DNA of 64,000 nt from Lysinibacillus contaminans (GTDB lineage Bacteria > Bacillota > Bacilli > Bacillales_A > Planococcaceae): positions 558,001-622,000 of the forward strand of contig NZ_LGRV01000003.1 of NCBI RefSeq assembly GCF_001278945.1, read 5' to 3'. A program made the position numbers and the translations under genes. How positions within the stretch are numbered: position 1 is the first letter of the stretch; the number at the start of each line of letters is the position of its first letter. Under the pieces are notes generated by a model. It worked only from the letters and a program-made list of their open reading frames with translations, made no database searches and had not been told where the DNA came from. Below are positions 17,379 to 27,354 of this stretch, one piece after another.

Positions 17379-19112
17379 GTGTATGTGGCAAAAAATATGC
17401 TTACGAAAGTGACATTGAGTGTTAATGAAGTACTAGCTGGCGATATTTTAGCGGAGGATATATTTGTCGATTATCGTTTGCTTGCCAAACAAGATTTAGT
17501 ATTAACTGAGCGGATTATTGTGTTGCTTAAGCTTAGAAAAGTGGATACACTCACGGTTAGGTTACCGACAGACTCGGTAAGGATTGTGCATGATTTAGGT
17601 AAGGTACGTGTACAAGAGTATGAAGATGTGTTTGCGCCACTTCTTGCGCAGAATGAGATAGATGAGTATCAAGAAAAAATTAACAATTTATTTACGATAA
17701 CTTTGGAAAATGTTGTCCATGAATTACGCTACGGCCAAATATTAAAAAGTTTACAGGACACAGCCTTTGTCAGAAATATTTTCGGAAAAATATTAAAAGA
17801 GAAGCATCGCTATGATTTATTAATGCGCTTGAAAGAATGGGATGAATATTCTTATGTCCATTCTTTTGATGTGTTTGTGTTAGGAATAGTCTTCGCCCGT
17901 CATCTTGGTTTAACGGATATCGAGACGTTGGCAAGGGGCTATTTATTCCACGACATTGGGAAAGTATTTATACCGCAAGAAATTTTGAACTTAAAGCGCA
18001 AACTAAATGAAGATGAATTTGAGATCGTGAAAACACATACGACAAGAGGCTACGAACTATTGATAGAACATGGTGAAGAAGAAATTGCCTATTTTGCGCG
18101 TGATCATCATGAACGTTTTGCAGGAAGAGGTTATCCGAACAATCTTTGTGCGGATGAACTAAGTGAAGGTGTACAGGCGCTACAAATTATCGATGTGTTT
18201 TCCGCTATGACGTCAAAGCGCGTATATCATTCAGGATATGGCGCGACGGATGCATTAGCTGTTTTGTATCGCGAACGTCACTTGTATAACGAAAAATTCA
18301 TGCATAAATTTGTAGAATGTTTAGGCATTTATCCGGTTAACTCGCTCGTGTTACTTTCGGATAATCGCTCGGCACAAGTGGAACTGGTCTATGACTTGTT
18401 TCCAACACTTCCGAAATTAAAGTTGTTGGATGAGCAAACAACGATGAATTTACCACTCAATAACAGCATTAAAATTATGAAAATGATCGACTATCGTGCA
18501 GACAGTTTTGAAGAAATTTTCAACTTATTTGTTGAACAGCTAATTCGTGGTGAAGAAAATAATTTGAAAATTTACTTTAATAAGTTAATTGACCATCTCC
18601 ATCCAAAAGAAATTGTTCTGAAAATATTTTTACCAGCATTTCGTATTCTCCGCTTATTAACGAGAGAAATTCAAACGGATATGACGAAGTATAGAAATTC
18701 AATAAATATTTTAAAGACACTTTTAGAAGAACAATTAAGTGTGTTATATATGGACTATCAACATGAAAAAACAACTATCTTAGTGGTGGATACATCACTT
18801 CGAGAAAATTTCTTTATAAAACTTGTACAAAGTATTTTGTATATTGATAAAATTGTACCGTTTTTTATTACTCCTTGTGATGATCAGCGTATAACGGAGT
18901 TGATGGAGCACTGTAATGTGAATGTTGCGTATTTTATCGCTGATGAGCTGGCTGTAGATAAACGTGTACGGCCAATGCGTGAGGGAACATTCCTCTACTA
19001 CACATTAACAGATATCGAAGAGTTACTTGTTAGCTTAGTAGGTATGAGTATGAAGAAATTTTCATTCGAGGAAAAGATGCAAGAACGATTGTTTACAACT
19101 TTAAAGGTATAA
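17379..19112 (+). CDS. HD-GYP domain protein, probable c-di-GMP phosphodiesterase with unusual C-terminal module
   Basis: The 577-residue soluble protein has an N-terminal DUF3391-like segment. The HD-GYP domain is intact, with FHDIGK near residue 187 and HHERFAGRGYP near 243, so it should hydrolyse c-di-GMP. Residues about 373-460 form a helical bundle and about 465-560 an alpha/beta segment. Their order recalls cobalamin-binding modules, but no DxHxxG motif is present. The strong AAGGAGGGGAGG serves ATG 17364, which reads ATG-CTG-TAG in the same frame; translation would have to restart at GTG 17379 or ATG 17397. It may therefore be damaged or poorly expressed. Confidence 0.85.
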   Translation: MYVAKNMLTKVTLSVNEVLAGDILAEDIFVDYRLLAKQDLVLTERIIVLLKLRKVDTLTVRLPTDSVRIVHDLGKVRVQEYEDVFAPLLAQNEIDEYQEKINNLFTITLENVVHELRYGQILKSLQDTAFVRNIFGKILKEKHRYDLLMRLKEWDEYSYVHSFDVFVLGIVFARHLGLTDIETLARGYLFHDIGKVFIPQEILNLKRKLNEDEFEIVKTHTTRGYELLIEHGEEEIAYFARDHHERFAGRGYPNNLCADELSEGVQALQIIDVFSAMTSKRVYHSGYGATDALAVLYRERHLYNEKFMHKFVECLGIYPVNSLVLLSDNRSAQVELVYDLFPTLPKLKLLDEQTTMNLPLNNSIKIMKMIDYRADSFEEIFNLFVEQLIRGEENNLKIYFNKLIDHLHPKEIVLKIFLPAFRILRLLTREIQTDMTKYRNSINILKTLLEEQLSVLYMDYQHEKTTILVVDTSLRENFFIKLVQSILYIDKIVPFFITPCDDQRITELMEHCNVNVAYFIADELAVDKRVRPMREGTFLYYTLTDIEELLVSLVGMSMKKFSFEEKMQERLFTTLKV

Positions 19113-19113
19113 A

Positions 19114-19145
19114 AAGAGGGAGCCGCAGCTAGCGACTCCCTTTTA
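19114..19145 (+). terminator. Intrinsic terminator after HD-GYP gene
   Basis: Stem GGGAGCCGC/GCGACTCCC with one mismatch and loop AGCTA, then a T-tract. Confidence 0.75.
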
Positions 19146-19147
19146 CG

Positions 19148-19255
19148 TTAGAATTGTAAATGTTTTTCATTATGTGCCTTAACATCAGTGATAGGAATGC
19201 GTAGAGTGTTTGCGACTGCCGTAGCACTTTCGTCGCAGAACACGCATGTTACCAT
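19148..19255 (-). pseudogene. Degraded copy of the glyS 3' end (35-codon ORF)
   Basis: On the minus strand, just downstream of glyS, an ORF of 35 codons ends LRIPITDVKAHNEKHLQF plus TAA. The glyS C-terminus is [18 protein letters not shown] plus TAA, so this is a diverged tandem copy of the last part of glyS. The upstream half (MVTCVFCDESATAV) is less similar and carries a CxxC. No Shine-Dalgarno precedes its ATG. It is probably a non-functional duplication remnant. Confidence 0.6.
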
Positions 19256-19269
19256 TGAAAAATACTAAA

Positions 19270-20655
19270 TTAGAATTGAAGATGTTTCTCAATATATGCT
19301 TTCACATCAGCGATTGGCATGCGTGTTTGCTCCATAGAATCACGGTGGCGTACTGTTACTTGGCCATCTTCTTTAGAATCAAAGTCGTATGTGATACAGA
19401 ATGGTGTACCGATTTCGTCTTGACGACGGTAGCGTTTACCGATAGATTGAGACTCGTCAAAATCAACTGGGAATGCTTTACGAAGATCAGCCCATAGATC
19501 GCCAGCTTCTTCTGATAGTTTTTTAGAAAGTGGTAATACTGCTGCTTTAAATGGTGCTAAAGCAGGGTGGAAGCGTAGAACTGTACGTTTGTCATCGCCT
19601 TCAAGTGCTTCTTCATCATAAGCATCACATAAAAATGCTAATGTTACGCGGTCAGCACCTAGAGATGGTTCGATACAATATGGCACGTAACGTTCGTTTG
19701 TTATTGGGTCGATGTACGTGAAATCTTCGCCAGAGTGCTCCATATGTTGTTTTAAGTCGAAGTCTGTACGGTCAGCAACGCCCCATAGTTCACCCCAACC
19801 GAATGGGAATTTGAACTCGATATCTGTTGTTGCATTTGAGTAATGTGAAAGCTCGTCGTCTTCATGATCGCGAAGGCGCATTGAGTCTTCTTTCATACCT
19901 AGGTTTAATAACCAGTCTTTACAGAAGTTTTTCCAGTATGAGTGCCACTCAAGGTCTTCGCCAGGTTTACAGAAGAATTCAAGTTCCATTTGTTCGAATT
20001 CACGTGTACGGAATGTGAAGTTACCCGGCGTGATTTCGTTACGGAATGATTTACCGATTTGTGCGATACCAAATGGTGTACGCTTACGCATTGAGCGTTG
20101 CACGTTTTTGAAGTTTACGAAAATCCCTTGTGCTGTTTCAGGACGTAGGAAAATTTCGTTTGATGAAGATTCTGTTACACCTTGGAAAGTTTTGAACATT
20201 AAGTTGAATTGACGAATGTCTGTGAAATCTGCTTTGCCACAATCAGGGCAAACTACGTCGTATTTCACCATTGTTTCTTTCATTTGGTCGAATGTCATAC
20301 CATCCACGATGATTTCATCGCCTTTTGCTAGTGCAGCGTCTTCGATGATTTTATCTGCACGGTGGCGCGCTTTACATGCTTTACAGTCAACCATTGGGTC
20401 ATTGAAGTTTCCAACGTGACCTGATGCCACCCACGCTTTAGGGTTCATTAAAATAGCAGCGTCAAGACCTACATTGTGTTCAGATTCTTGAACGAATTTT
20501 TGCCACCAAGCTTTTTTTACGTTGTTTTTAAGTTCTACACCTAGTGGACCGTAATCCCAAGTGTTTGCTAAGCCTCCATAGATATCAGAACCTGGGAAGA
20601 CAAAGCCTCGATGTTTTGCTAAAGATACGATTGTTTCCATTGATTTACCAGCCAT
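19270..20655 (-). CDS. glyS: Glycyl-tRNA synthetase, single-chain type
   Basis: Class II synthetase charging tRNA-Gly; this is the alpha2 (single subunit type) enzyme, unlike the glyQ/glyS pair of B. subtilis. The 461 residues start [18 protein letters not shown]. They contain class II motif 2 ([21 protein letters not shown]) and motif 3 near the end ([13 protein letters not shown]). A zinc-ribbon-like CKAC...CPDC lies near residues 95-160, and an anticodon-binding domain ends the protein. The start 20655 is chosen because AAGGAGG lies 8 nt upstream and homologues begin here; the ORF could be extended only into the repeat element. Expression is controlled by the T-box leader upstream. Confidence 0.96.
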   Translation of the reverse strand: MAGKSMETIVSLAKHRGFVFPGSDIYGGLANTWDYGPLGVELKNNVKKAWWQKFVQESEHNVGLDAAILMNPKAWVASGHVGNFNDPMVDCKACKARHRADKIIEDAALAKGDEIIVDGMTFDQMKETMVKYDVVCPDCGKADFTDIRQFNLMFKTFQGVTESSSNEIFLRPETAQGIFVNFKNVQRSMRKRTPFGIAQIGKSFRNEITPGNFTFRTREFEQMELEFFCKPGEDLEWHSYWKNFCKDWLLNLGMKEDSMRLRDHEDDELSHYSNATTDIEFKFPFGWGELWGVADRTDFDLKQHMEHSGEDFTYIDPITNERYVPYCIEPSLGADRVTLAFLCDAYDEEALEGDDKRTVLRFHPALAPFKAAVLPLSKKLSEEAGDLWADLRKAFPVDFDESQSIGKRYRRQDEIGTPFCITYDFDSKEDGQVTVRHRDSMEQTRMPIADVKAYIEKHLQF

Positions 20656-20691
20656 TTTAATAGCCTCCTTGAAATTTGTAATAGTAAAAAG

Positions 20692-20879
20692 GGGCTCTAT
20701 ACCAAAACATGTACTTGCAGATGAATCCCACTCCTTTTCAGCGGGCAAGTCGCAAGTTTCCTCGCTTGCAAGCTCCTGTGTGGTCTTGTTTGACTTGCTT
20801 TTCTGCAGGAGTATCGCGAGATTCGTTTGCTCCAAACAACACTTCTATTAGAGTCAGGTACAGATTACGGTAAAGAGCC
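20692..20879. repeat. MITE-like palindromic repeat inside the glyS 5' UTR
   Basis: About 188 bp bounded by imperfect 22-bp inverted ends: GGCTCTATACCAAAACATG at the left and CAGATTACGGTAAAGAGCC at the right. It is GC-richer inside, with CTTGC/GCAAG inverted motifs. The left 65 bp, read in reverse, matches the repeat at 32191-32257 closely. It lies between the T-box terminator and the glyS start codon, so it is transcribed with glyS. Confidence 0.7.
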
Positions 20880-20994
20880 AAAAAAGGAGTTTAGTTAATT
20901 TTACCTCGGCACATTTACGTCTAGATTTTTAATCGTGCAAGCGCGATTAACTCCTCTGCAAAATCTATGACATCCGCCGGAGGAAACTTTTAAT

Positions 20995-21312
20995 TTAGCC
21001 AGTGGCTAAATTAAAAAATAGCACCCGTCTCCGGGCAAAGTAAATGCCCAGGGACGAGTGCTATTACCCGCGGTTCCACCCTGATTGTTTTAAATACTTT
21101 GTGAACTTGCATAGTTTATGCCTAGTAGACAAATATTTAAAACCTCTTTTCAAAAAAAATAGCTCCAGGAATGCCTTTTCTCTGTGTTCTGTGTAGACTT
21201 TCACCATTCTCTACTCGCTTTTAGGTAGAACAGATACTTTTTTCCTATCATCGCCTATAGATGACGCAAATTATCGCTCGAAAATACATGCGGAGCTAGC
21301 GTCTGTGTCAAT
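20995..21312 (-). promoter_or_regulatory. Glycine T-box riboswitch leader of glyS
   Basis: Read on the minus strand, the leader contains the T-box sequence AGGGTGGAACCGCGGGT (21066-21082). It is followed by a strong terminator stem (TAGCAC...GTGCTA, 20999-21065) with T-tract. Upstream is a stem I region with AGAGAATGGTGAAAG-type conserved bases and a probable specifier codon GGC (Gly) at 21173-21175. Uncharged tRNA-Gly is expected to stabilise the antiterminator and allow glyS transcription. Confidence 0.93.
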
Positions 21313-21341
21313 ATTGTAGCATGTAGTTCTTTTCTTCGCAA
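21313..21341 (-). promoter_or_regulatory. SigA-type promoter of the glyS T-box transcript
   Basis: On the minus strand TTGCGA (21336-21341), a 17-bp spacer, and TACAAT (21313-21318), immediately before the T-box leader. Confidence 0.7.
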
Positions 21342-21401
21342 TAACGATTAAAATAGTATATAATAATTGAGCATGAGTATAACACTATTAGATTTGAGGC
21401 G

Positions 21402-22034
21402 GTGAATCCAATCGAACTCAATAAACGTCAGGAAGATATTTTACAAATTGTGAAAGAAAATGGCCCAATTACAGGGGAACACATTGCAGAACGTCTCGGT
21501 CTGACAAGAGCGACATTAAGACCGGATTTAGCAATTCTCACAATGGCTGGCTTTTTAGATGCTAGACCAAGAGTTGGCTATTTCTATTCAGGGAAAAAAA
21601 CATCCGTAAAAATGACGGATAGCATTAATAAATTGAAAGTGAATGAATTTCATTCACTACCCGTAGTTGTGCCTGAAACAATGACGGTTTATGATGCAAT
21701 TTGTTTTATGTTTGCCGAAGATGTTGGTACGCTATTTGTAGTGGATAAGAATGAGTATTTGACAGGGGTACTTTCTCGTAAAGATTTATTACGTACTAGT
21801 ATAGGCACACAGGATTTAAATAAAATTCCTGTCCATATTATTATGACGCGTATGCCCAATATTTCTTATTGTGAAAGAAAAGATTCATTAATTGTCGCAG
21901 CAAATAAATTGATTGAGCGTGCGGTCGATTCTCTACCAGTTGTTGAGCCACATGCAGAAGGTTTGAAAATTGTAGGGCGCTTAACGAAAACGACGATTAC
22001 ACGTGCATTTTTATCGCTTGCACAAAATGTCTAA
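21402..22034 (+). CDS. ccpN: Transcriptional repressor CcpN (YqzB)
   Basis: CcpN represses gluconeogenic genes (gapB, pckA in B. subtilis) and is encoded with ppsR/yqfL. The 210 residues have an N-terminal winged HTH ([27 protein letters not shown]..., residues 3-65). Two CBS domains follow (about 78-135 and 145-205), expected to sense nucleotides. The start is GTG 21402, supported by alignment with the family start (IELNKRQE); the ribosome binding site is weak. ppsR follows after 17 bp. Confidence 0.94.
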   Translation: MNPIELNKRQEDILQIVKENGPITGEHIAERLGLTRATLRPDLAILTMAGFLDARPRVGYFYSGKKTSVKMTDSINKLKVNEFHSLPVVVPETMTVYDAICFMFAEDVGTLFVVDKNEYLTGVLSRKDLLRTSIGTQDLNKIPVHIIMTRMPNISYCERKDSLIVAANKLIERAVDSLPVVEPHAEGLKIVGRLTKTTITRAFLSLAQNV

Positions 22035-22051
22035 AATTGAAGGTGAACAAC

Positions 22052-22864
22052 ATGAAAAGACTTCTTGTTTTTGTTGTTTCAGATTCAGTCGGGGAAACTG
22101 GCGATCACGTAGCAAAGGCAATCATTAGCCAGTTTCGACCGAGTTTTGAAGAGACAATTATTAGACGCTTTCCTCATATTCAATCAGAAGAACTCATTCG
22201 TAAAATTGTACATTTAGCGGTCAAACAGAATGCACTTATTGTTTATACACTTGTTCAGCAGGAAATGCGTACTTTTTTGAATGAGCTCTGTGAAAAAGAA
22301 AAAATTCATGCGGTTGATATAATAGGACCTGGGCTAAAATCTATGGCCGCTTTTATGGAAGAAATACCATTGGAAACGCCTGGTATTGTGCATCAACTCG
22401 ATGATGATTACTTCAAAAAAATTGAAGCGATTGAATTTGCGGTAAAGTATGATGATGGTCGAGATCCAAGAGGTTTATTGCAAGCAGATATTGTACTTAT
22501 TGGGGTATCACGTACCTCAAAAACACCTCTTTCGCAGTATCTTGCGCATAAACGCTATAAAGTAGCGAATGTACCACTTGTACCTGAAGTAGATCCACCG
22601 GATGAGTTATTTATGATTGATTCAAACAAGTGTATTGGATTAGTTATTTCTCCAGAAAAATTAAATTATATTCGAAAAGAAAGATTAATTTCTTTAGGGT
22701 TAAATGATGACGCAGTTTACGCACAGCATAATCGAATACTAGAAGAAATTAAATATTTCGAGAAAATTGTAGATCGCATTGGCTGTCAGGTAATAGATGT
22801 AACGAACAAAGCTGTAGAAGAAACAGCGAATGTCATTATCGAATATATCGCGACTTATAAATAA
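22052..22864 (+). CDS. ppsR: Pyruvate, phosphate dikinase regulatory protein (bifunctional kinase/phosphorylase, YqfL)
   Basis: DUF299-family enzyme that phosphorylates and dephosphorylates PPDK or PEP synthase using ADP and Pi. The 270 residues start [20 protein letters not shown] and contain the P-loop-like [15 protein letters not shown] (about residues 150-165). DPRGL and [10 protein letters not shown]-like segments are also typical. ATG 22052 follows GAAGGTG; the in-frame GTG upstream would overlap that site. It forms a unit with ccpN and ends at a terminator. Confidence 0.95.
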   Translation: MKRLLVFVVSDSVGETGDHVAKAIISQFRPSFEETIIRRFPHIQSEELIRKIVHLAVKQNALIVYTLVQQEMRTFLNELCEKEKIHAVDIIGPGLKSMAAFMEEIPLETPGIVHQLDDDYFKKIEAIEFAVKYDDGRDPRGLLQADIVLIGVSRTSKTPLSQYLAHKRYKVANVPLVPEVDPPDELFMIDSNKCIGLVISPEKLNYIRKERLISLGLNDDAVYAQHNRILEEIKYFEKIVDRIGCQVIDVTNKAVEETANVIIEYIATYK

Positions 22865-22882
22865 CTAATTATTATATTATTT

Positions 22883-22916
22883 AAACCACCTCAGCAAGAA
22901 AGAGGCGGTTTTTTTG
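22883..22916 (+). terminator. Intrinsic terminator after ppsR
   Basis: Stem AACCACCTC...GAGGCGGTT with one G-T pair, followed by seven T. Confidence 0.8.
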
Positions 22917-23079
22917 AGTCGATGCAAAAATATATAGATAAAAGTCGGAATTTGTTTTATAATAATAGAATTGTGGTAAAAATATTTGAAAAGAGAAAAT
23001 CCTTATTTTTTTGTCGAGAAATAAAGGGTTTTTAAAATTAATAGCGAATTGTGTTCTAGAACATAATTTAAAGATGGTG

Positions 23080-24909
23080 ATGAAATTGGCTGGGAAGATT
23101 CCAGAAGAAGTGATTGAGCAGATTCGAACGCAATCGGATATTGTGGATGTCATTAGTGAATATATGCAACTCACAAAGCGTGGGCGCAACTGGTTTGGCC
23201 TCTGTCCATTTCATGGTGAACAAACACCTTCTTTTTCTGTATCTATCGATAAGCAGATTTTTCATTGCTTTGGATGTGGTGCAGGTGGTAACGCCATTAC
23301 TTTTGTCATGGACATTGAAAATATTTCGTTTCCAGACGCCGTTGTAAAGCTTGGTGAGCGAGCTGGTATACATTTAGACATTCAACCTAGTATGCCAGAA
23401 TTAATGAAAACAGTATCTAAAACAGAAGAGCGCATGAAAGAAGCGCATGCTTTTGCGGCAGATTTTTTCCAACATTTGCTACTCAACACAGAAGATGGTG
23501 AAGAAGCGTTAAATTATTTGCTAGAAAGAGGATTTACGAGGGAACTTATCGAATCTAATAACATTGGATGGTCGCTCCAAAGCTTTGATGCGCTTACGAT
23601 ACTTCTTGAAAGGAAAGGTTATAACTTACAAGAAATATCAGAAAGTGGCTTAATCATTAAGCGTGAAGGAGAAGAGCGCTATTTTGATCGTTTTAGAGGT
23701 CGTATTATGTTTCCCATTCGTGATGAAAATGGTAAAATAATTGCGTTTTCAGGGCGGATATTATCGTCGACAGGGGAAGAGGCGAAATATTTAAATAGTC
23801 CAGAATCACCTATTTTCCATAAGAGTGAGGTGCTTTATAACCTAGACAGGGCACGAACCTCGGTTCGCAAAAATCGTCAAGTTATATTGATGGAAGGTTT
23901 TATGGATGTGTTAGCAGCTAGTTCAGCGGGTATAACAAATGCTGTAGCTACGATGGGTACTTCGCTAACAAGCCAGCATATCACAAAGCTAAAGCGCTTA
24001 GTAGAGCAAGTTACGATTTGCTATGATGGTGATCATGCTGGGTTTGATGCGGCGAAACGAGCTGCAGAATTACTGCAAGCTGAACGTATGAATGTTAATA
24101 TTGCGGTTTTACCTGACAAACTAGACCCCGATGAGTATATTCGGAGTCAAGGTGGTCAAGCCTTTAAGGAACAAATTCTTGAAAATCCGCATGCTTATAT
24201 TGCTTTCATGATGATGCATGCTAGACGCAATAAAAATTTTCAGTTTGAAAATGATACGCTTCAATATATACAAGAAGTGCTGGAACAACTTGTGGGCAGG
24301 TCTTCACCAGTCGAGCGCGATTTATATATAAGGCAGCTATCAAATGAAACAAATGTTTCGGAAGAAGCAATTTATGCACAGTTTCGAAAGTTAGAGGCGA
24401 GCAAGGTACGTTCAGTAAAGACTGAAGTGCAAAAACAAGCTTTGCCATTGATGCCAGTCACGCAACAACAAAAGCCTATGGACGCAGCAGAACGTGCTGA
24501 ACGTTTATTACTGGCCCATATGCTTCATAATATAGATGTAGTGGACAGGGTATTACGTAGTGAACAGAAAGAACCATTTGTACGAGATGCTTATATGGCT
24601 GTTTTTGTTCGATTAATTGGATTTTATGAGGAATTTGGGCATCCTGATTATCAACGCTTTGTTGAAGTACTGGATGACCCGGAATTACGTAAAATTGTCA
24701 TGGAAGCGTCTTTAGTAGAGCGTGACCCTGATCAGGCAGAGGCAGAGGTAACAGACTCTTTGCGTCAGCTTCAAAAATATCGTATTGAACAAGAAATTAA
24801 TGAAAAGATGCATGAGTCGAAGGAAGCGGAGAAGATGCACGAGTATGCACGTGCTCTTGAAATCGCCCAACAGATTATTCATTTAAGAAAATCGTTATCG
24901 GCGATTTAA
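23080..24909 (+). CDS. dnaG: DNA primase DnaG
   Basis: Synthesises RNA primers at the replication fork. The 609 residues contain the N-terminal CHC2 zinc-binding domain ([24 protein letters not shown]). The TOPRIM core includes [13 protein letters not shown] and [16 protein letters not shown]. The C-terminal helicase-interaction region is helical. ATG 23080 is chosen because homologues begin with [19 protein letters not shown] a few residues later; the longer TTG start at 23011 has no support. The ribosome binding site is weak. sigA follows after 32 bp, the classic macromolecular synthesis operon minus rpsU. Confidence 0.96.
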   Translation: MKLAGKIPEEVIEQIRTQSDIVDVISEYMQLTKRGRNWFGLCPFHGEQTPSFSVSIDKQIFHCFGCGAGGNAITFVMDIENISFPDAVVKLGERAGIHLDIQPSMPELMKTVSKTEERMKEAHAFAADFFQHLLLNTEDGEEALNYLLERGFTRELIESNNIGWSLQSFDALTILLERKGYNLQEISESGLIIKREGEERYFDRFRGRIMFPIRDENGKIIAFSGRILSSTGEEAKYLNSPESPIFHKSEVLYNLDRARTSVRKNRQVILMEGFMDVLAASSAGITNAVATMGTSLTSQHITKLKRLVEQVTICYDGDHAGFDAAKRAAELLQAERMNVNIAVLPDKLDPDEYIRSQGGQAFKEQILENPHAYIAFMMMHARRNKNFQFENDTLQYIQEVLEQLVGRSSPVERDLYIRQLSNETNVSEEAIYAQFRKLEASKVRSVKTEVQKQALPLMPVTQQQKPMDAAERAERLLLAHMLHNIDVVDRVLRSEQKEPFVRDAYMAVFVRLIGFYEEFGHPDYQRFVEVLDDPELRKIVMEASLVERDPDQAEAEVTDSLRQLQKYRIEQEINEKMHESKEAEKMHEYARALEIAQQIIHLRKSLSAI

Positions 24910-24941
24910 CCCGATTCGGTTGTTTAGAAGGAGGAAGGTTT

Positions 24942-26069
24942 ATGGCGGACAAGTCTGAACGTTCAAAAGAGGTAGAAGTAGAAATTACACTAGATGAAAC
25001 AAAAAAATTATTACAAGAAAAGGCGAAATCTGATGGCGAGATTTCAATGAAAGAAATCGCTGAGAGATTAACCCCTTATGAATTGGAAAACGAAGAAGTT
25101 TTTCATTTCGCTGAAGATCTTGAAAAAAGTAAAGATATTCAAATTATCGGTAAAGAAGAATTCGAAGAAGAAAGTTTGCTGAAAGAAGAAGCAAGCGAAG
25201 GAACTTTCGATTTAAATGATTTAAGTGTACCACCAGGTGTTAAAATCAATGACCCTGTCCGTATGTATTTAAAAGAAATCGGCCGTGTTGACTTACTTTC
25301 AGCGAGTCAAGAAATTAAATTAGCTGAACGTATTGAGCAAGGTGATGAGGAAGCACGTAAACGTTTAGCAGAAGCAAACTTACGTCTTGTTGTATCGATT
25401 GCAAAACGTTATGTTGGGCGTGGGATGTTATTCCTTGATTTAATCCAAGAAGGAAATATGGGGCTTATTAAAGCAGTTGAGAAATTCGACCATCGTAAAG
25501 GCTTTAAATTCTCTACGTATGCTACTTGGTGGATTCGTCAAGCGATTACACGTGCCATTGCTGACCAAGCACGTACAATCCGTATTCCCGTGCATATGGT
25601 TGAAACAATAAATAAATTAATTCGTGTACAACGTCAATTATTACAAGACTTAGGTCGTGAGCCATCACCTGAAGAAATCGGGGAAGAAATGGACTTAACT
25701 CCTGAAAAGGTACGCGAAATTTTAAAAATTGCACAAGAACCAGTTTCTCTTGAAACACCAATTGGGGAAGAAGACGATTCACACTTGGGAGACTTCATTG
25801 AAGACTCAGAGGCGCAATCACCTTCTGATCACGCAGCATATGAATTATTAAAAGAGCAATTAGAAGATGTGTTAGACACATTAACAGACCGTGAAGAAAA
25901 CGTACTTCGATTACGTTTCGGTTTAGATGACGGTCGTACACGCACATTAGAAGAAGTAGGGAAAGTATTTGGCGTTACACGTGAACGTATTCGTCAAATC
26001 GAAGCTAAAGCACTTAGAAAGTTACGTCATCCGTCACGCTCTAAACGTCTAAAAGATTTCTTAGAATAA
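24942..26069 (+). CDS. sigA: RNA polymerase primary sigma factor SigA (RpoD)
   Basis: Housekeeping sigma factor. The 375 residues have a short region 1.1 and region 1.2 ([17 protein letters not shown]). Region 2 includes the RPODHYLMQEG-like core ([39 protein letters not shown] is represented in part) and [14 protein letters not shown] for -10 recognition. Region 3 and region 4, with the [23 protein letters not shown], complete it. ATG 24942 follows AGAAGGAGG. The gene is terminated by the hairpin at 26082. Confidence 0.98.
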   Translation: MADKSERSKEVEVEITLDETKKLLQEKAKSDGEISMKEIAERLTPYELENEEVFHFAEDLEKSKDIQIIGKEEFEEESLLKEEASEGTFDLNDLSVPPGVKINDPVRMYLKEIGRVDLLSASQEIKLAERIEQGDEEARKRLAEANLRLVVSIAKRYVGRGMLFLDLIQEGNMGLIKAVEKFDHRKGFKFSTYATWWIRQAITRAIADQARTIRIPVHMVETINKLIRVQRQLLQDLGREPSPEEIGEEMDLTPEKVREILKIAQEPVSLETPIGEEDDSHLGDFIEDSEAQSPSDHAAYELLKEQLEDVLDTLTDREENVLRLRFGLDDGRTRTLEEVGKVFGVTRERIRQIEAKALRKLRHPSRSKRLKDFLE

Positions 26070-26081
26070 TACGATGAATTA

Positions 26082-26112
26082 AGATACCTTCAAATGAAGG
26101 TATCTTTTTTGT
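26082..26112 (+). terminator. Intrinsic terminator after sigA
   Basis: Perfect stem AGATACCTTC/GAAGGTATCT with loop AAAT, followed by a T-tract. Confidence 0.88.
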
Positions 26113-26456
26113 TATTATTGTGCAATATTTAAAGCATATACTACCATGATAGTAATGCTGATATAAAATATCAGGTTGTTCTTTGCTTGCCCGCGGAAAG
26201 CGAGCGCCCGTAGCAGAATAAACCTACCACTTTATTGGTAATGGTAAAGTTGGTTAATCAACGCGCCTGATAAAATATATTTAATACAAGAAATAATCAC
26301 TCTAATAGCTTATAAAAAGGTTCGAAATAATTGAAAATATATAATTAGAACGGGTCATAAGTTTGGTTTATTGCTACTTTATACAGATGTCATTTTACAT
26401 AACGTGAGATAAAATTGTAGTACAACCATTATTAAACAATGTTTGGAGAATGTAGT
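26113..26456. repeat. Intergenic region with partial copy of the dispersed repeat
   Basis: The region between sigA and the next gene holds no ORF. Bases about 26160-26275 form a GC-richer island (GCTTGCCCGCGGAAAGCG...CGCCCGTAGCAG) bounded by ATCAGG and CCTGAT. The GGAAAGCG...CGCC.GTAG core is also seen near 63005-63025. It is probably a rearranged copy of the repeat family at 20692. Confidence 0.5.
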
Positions 26457-27020
26457 ATGACAAATCCTCGTAAAAAAATAATATTAAATGAGATTTTATT
26501 TTGGAAGCAAAATAAGCTATTACCTGAACATTATTGTGATTTTTTAACAACGCTCTATGCGGAAGGGAACGAATTAGAGGCGATAGAAGAGGCGAATCCT
26601 AATCGCGCGGTATTGTCTTCAGAAAAACGAAAAATACTGGTCGTAGCTGCAAGCGTATTTATTGGTATCATTGCTCTATTATTTGTCTATTTCACAGTAC
26701 CATCACTTACTCTAATCTTATCAATTGTTGTAGCGATTGCCGCCATTGTTTTATTTATTGTGGCGTTTCAGACTGCGAAGACAAACGGCTTGTTAGCACC
26801 TGTGTTTCATGTCTTTGCTGCAATTTTATTATTTTGCGCATCCATTCAAATTTGTACAACTTATTTTAGTGGGAATAATTTAGTACTATTTAGCTTGATT
26901 GCAGGGAACTGTATCGTATGGTTATGGTCAGGTATTAAAATGAGGCTCCTTTATTTCACGATTTCAGGAGTTCTTGGTTTAGTCGTACTTATAGGCTATT
27001 ATGTCATGAATTTAATGTAG
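26457..27020 (+). CDS. Hypothetical polytopic membrane protein, 187 aa
   Basis: Function not recognised. A cytoplasmic N-terminal part of about 60 residues (NEILFWKQNKLLPEHYCDFLTTLYAEG, a short motif-like helix also found in other bacillar membrane proteins) is followed by about five hydrophobic helices to the C-terminus. ATG 26457 follows TTGGAG at good spacing; the in-frame ATG 26439 precedes that site. It stands alone between sigA and cccA and ends at a hairpin. Confidence 0.8.
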   Translation: MTNPRKKIILNEILFWKQNKLLPEHYCDFLTTLYAEGNELEAIEEANPNRAVLSSEKRKILVVAASVFIGIIALLFVYFTVPSLTLILSIVVAIAAIVLFIVAFQTAKTNGLLAPVFHVFAAILLFCASIQICTTYFSGNNLVLFSLIAGNCIVWLWSGIKMRLLYFTISGVLGLVVLIGYYVMNLM

Positions 27021-27354
27021 TGTGATGAAAACCCTTTTATCGGTCCTTAAATCCGTTGAAAGGGTTTTACAATGAAAGCTAATACTCTGTTCTGTAAGGA
27101 AGCGGCGATAGTAAAATACTATGCTTCCTAGATGAGGAACTGAAATAAATGGAAGATATTTAATTTAATATCTAATAACTGGTGATAGCAAGTCATATTT
27201 TTTGGTAATGTTGCAGAAATGTCGAAAATGTTACAAACAAAGGAAAACTTAGCGAATAGGGCTTTTCGTTTCCAGTGTTATGCAGTACAATATTAGATGT
27301 TGACTGATTCTATATTATAATAGAAGTAGATTTGAAAATGAGGAGGGGAAACAC
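27021..27354. other. Intergenic region before cccA with terminator
   Basis: A hairpin AAAACCCTTTT...GAAAGGGTTTT (27027-27069) ends the upstream membrane-protein gene. The rest is AT-rich without an ORF. A TATTATAAT-like -10 lies near 27313-27321, but no well-spaced -35 was found. Confidence 0.5.

Noticed and set aside
20669-20851. 60-codon plus-strand ORF in the glyS upstream region
   Set aside because: It lies inside the palindromic repeat element, has no ribosome binding site and looks like translated repeat sequence.
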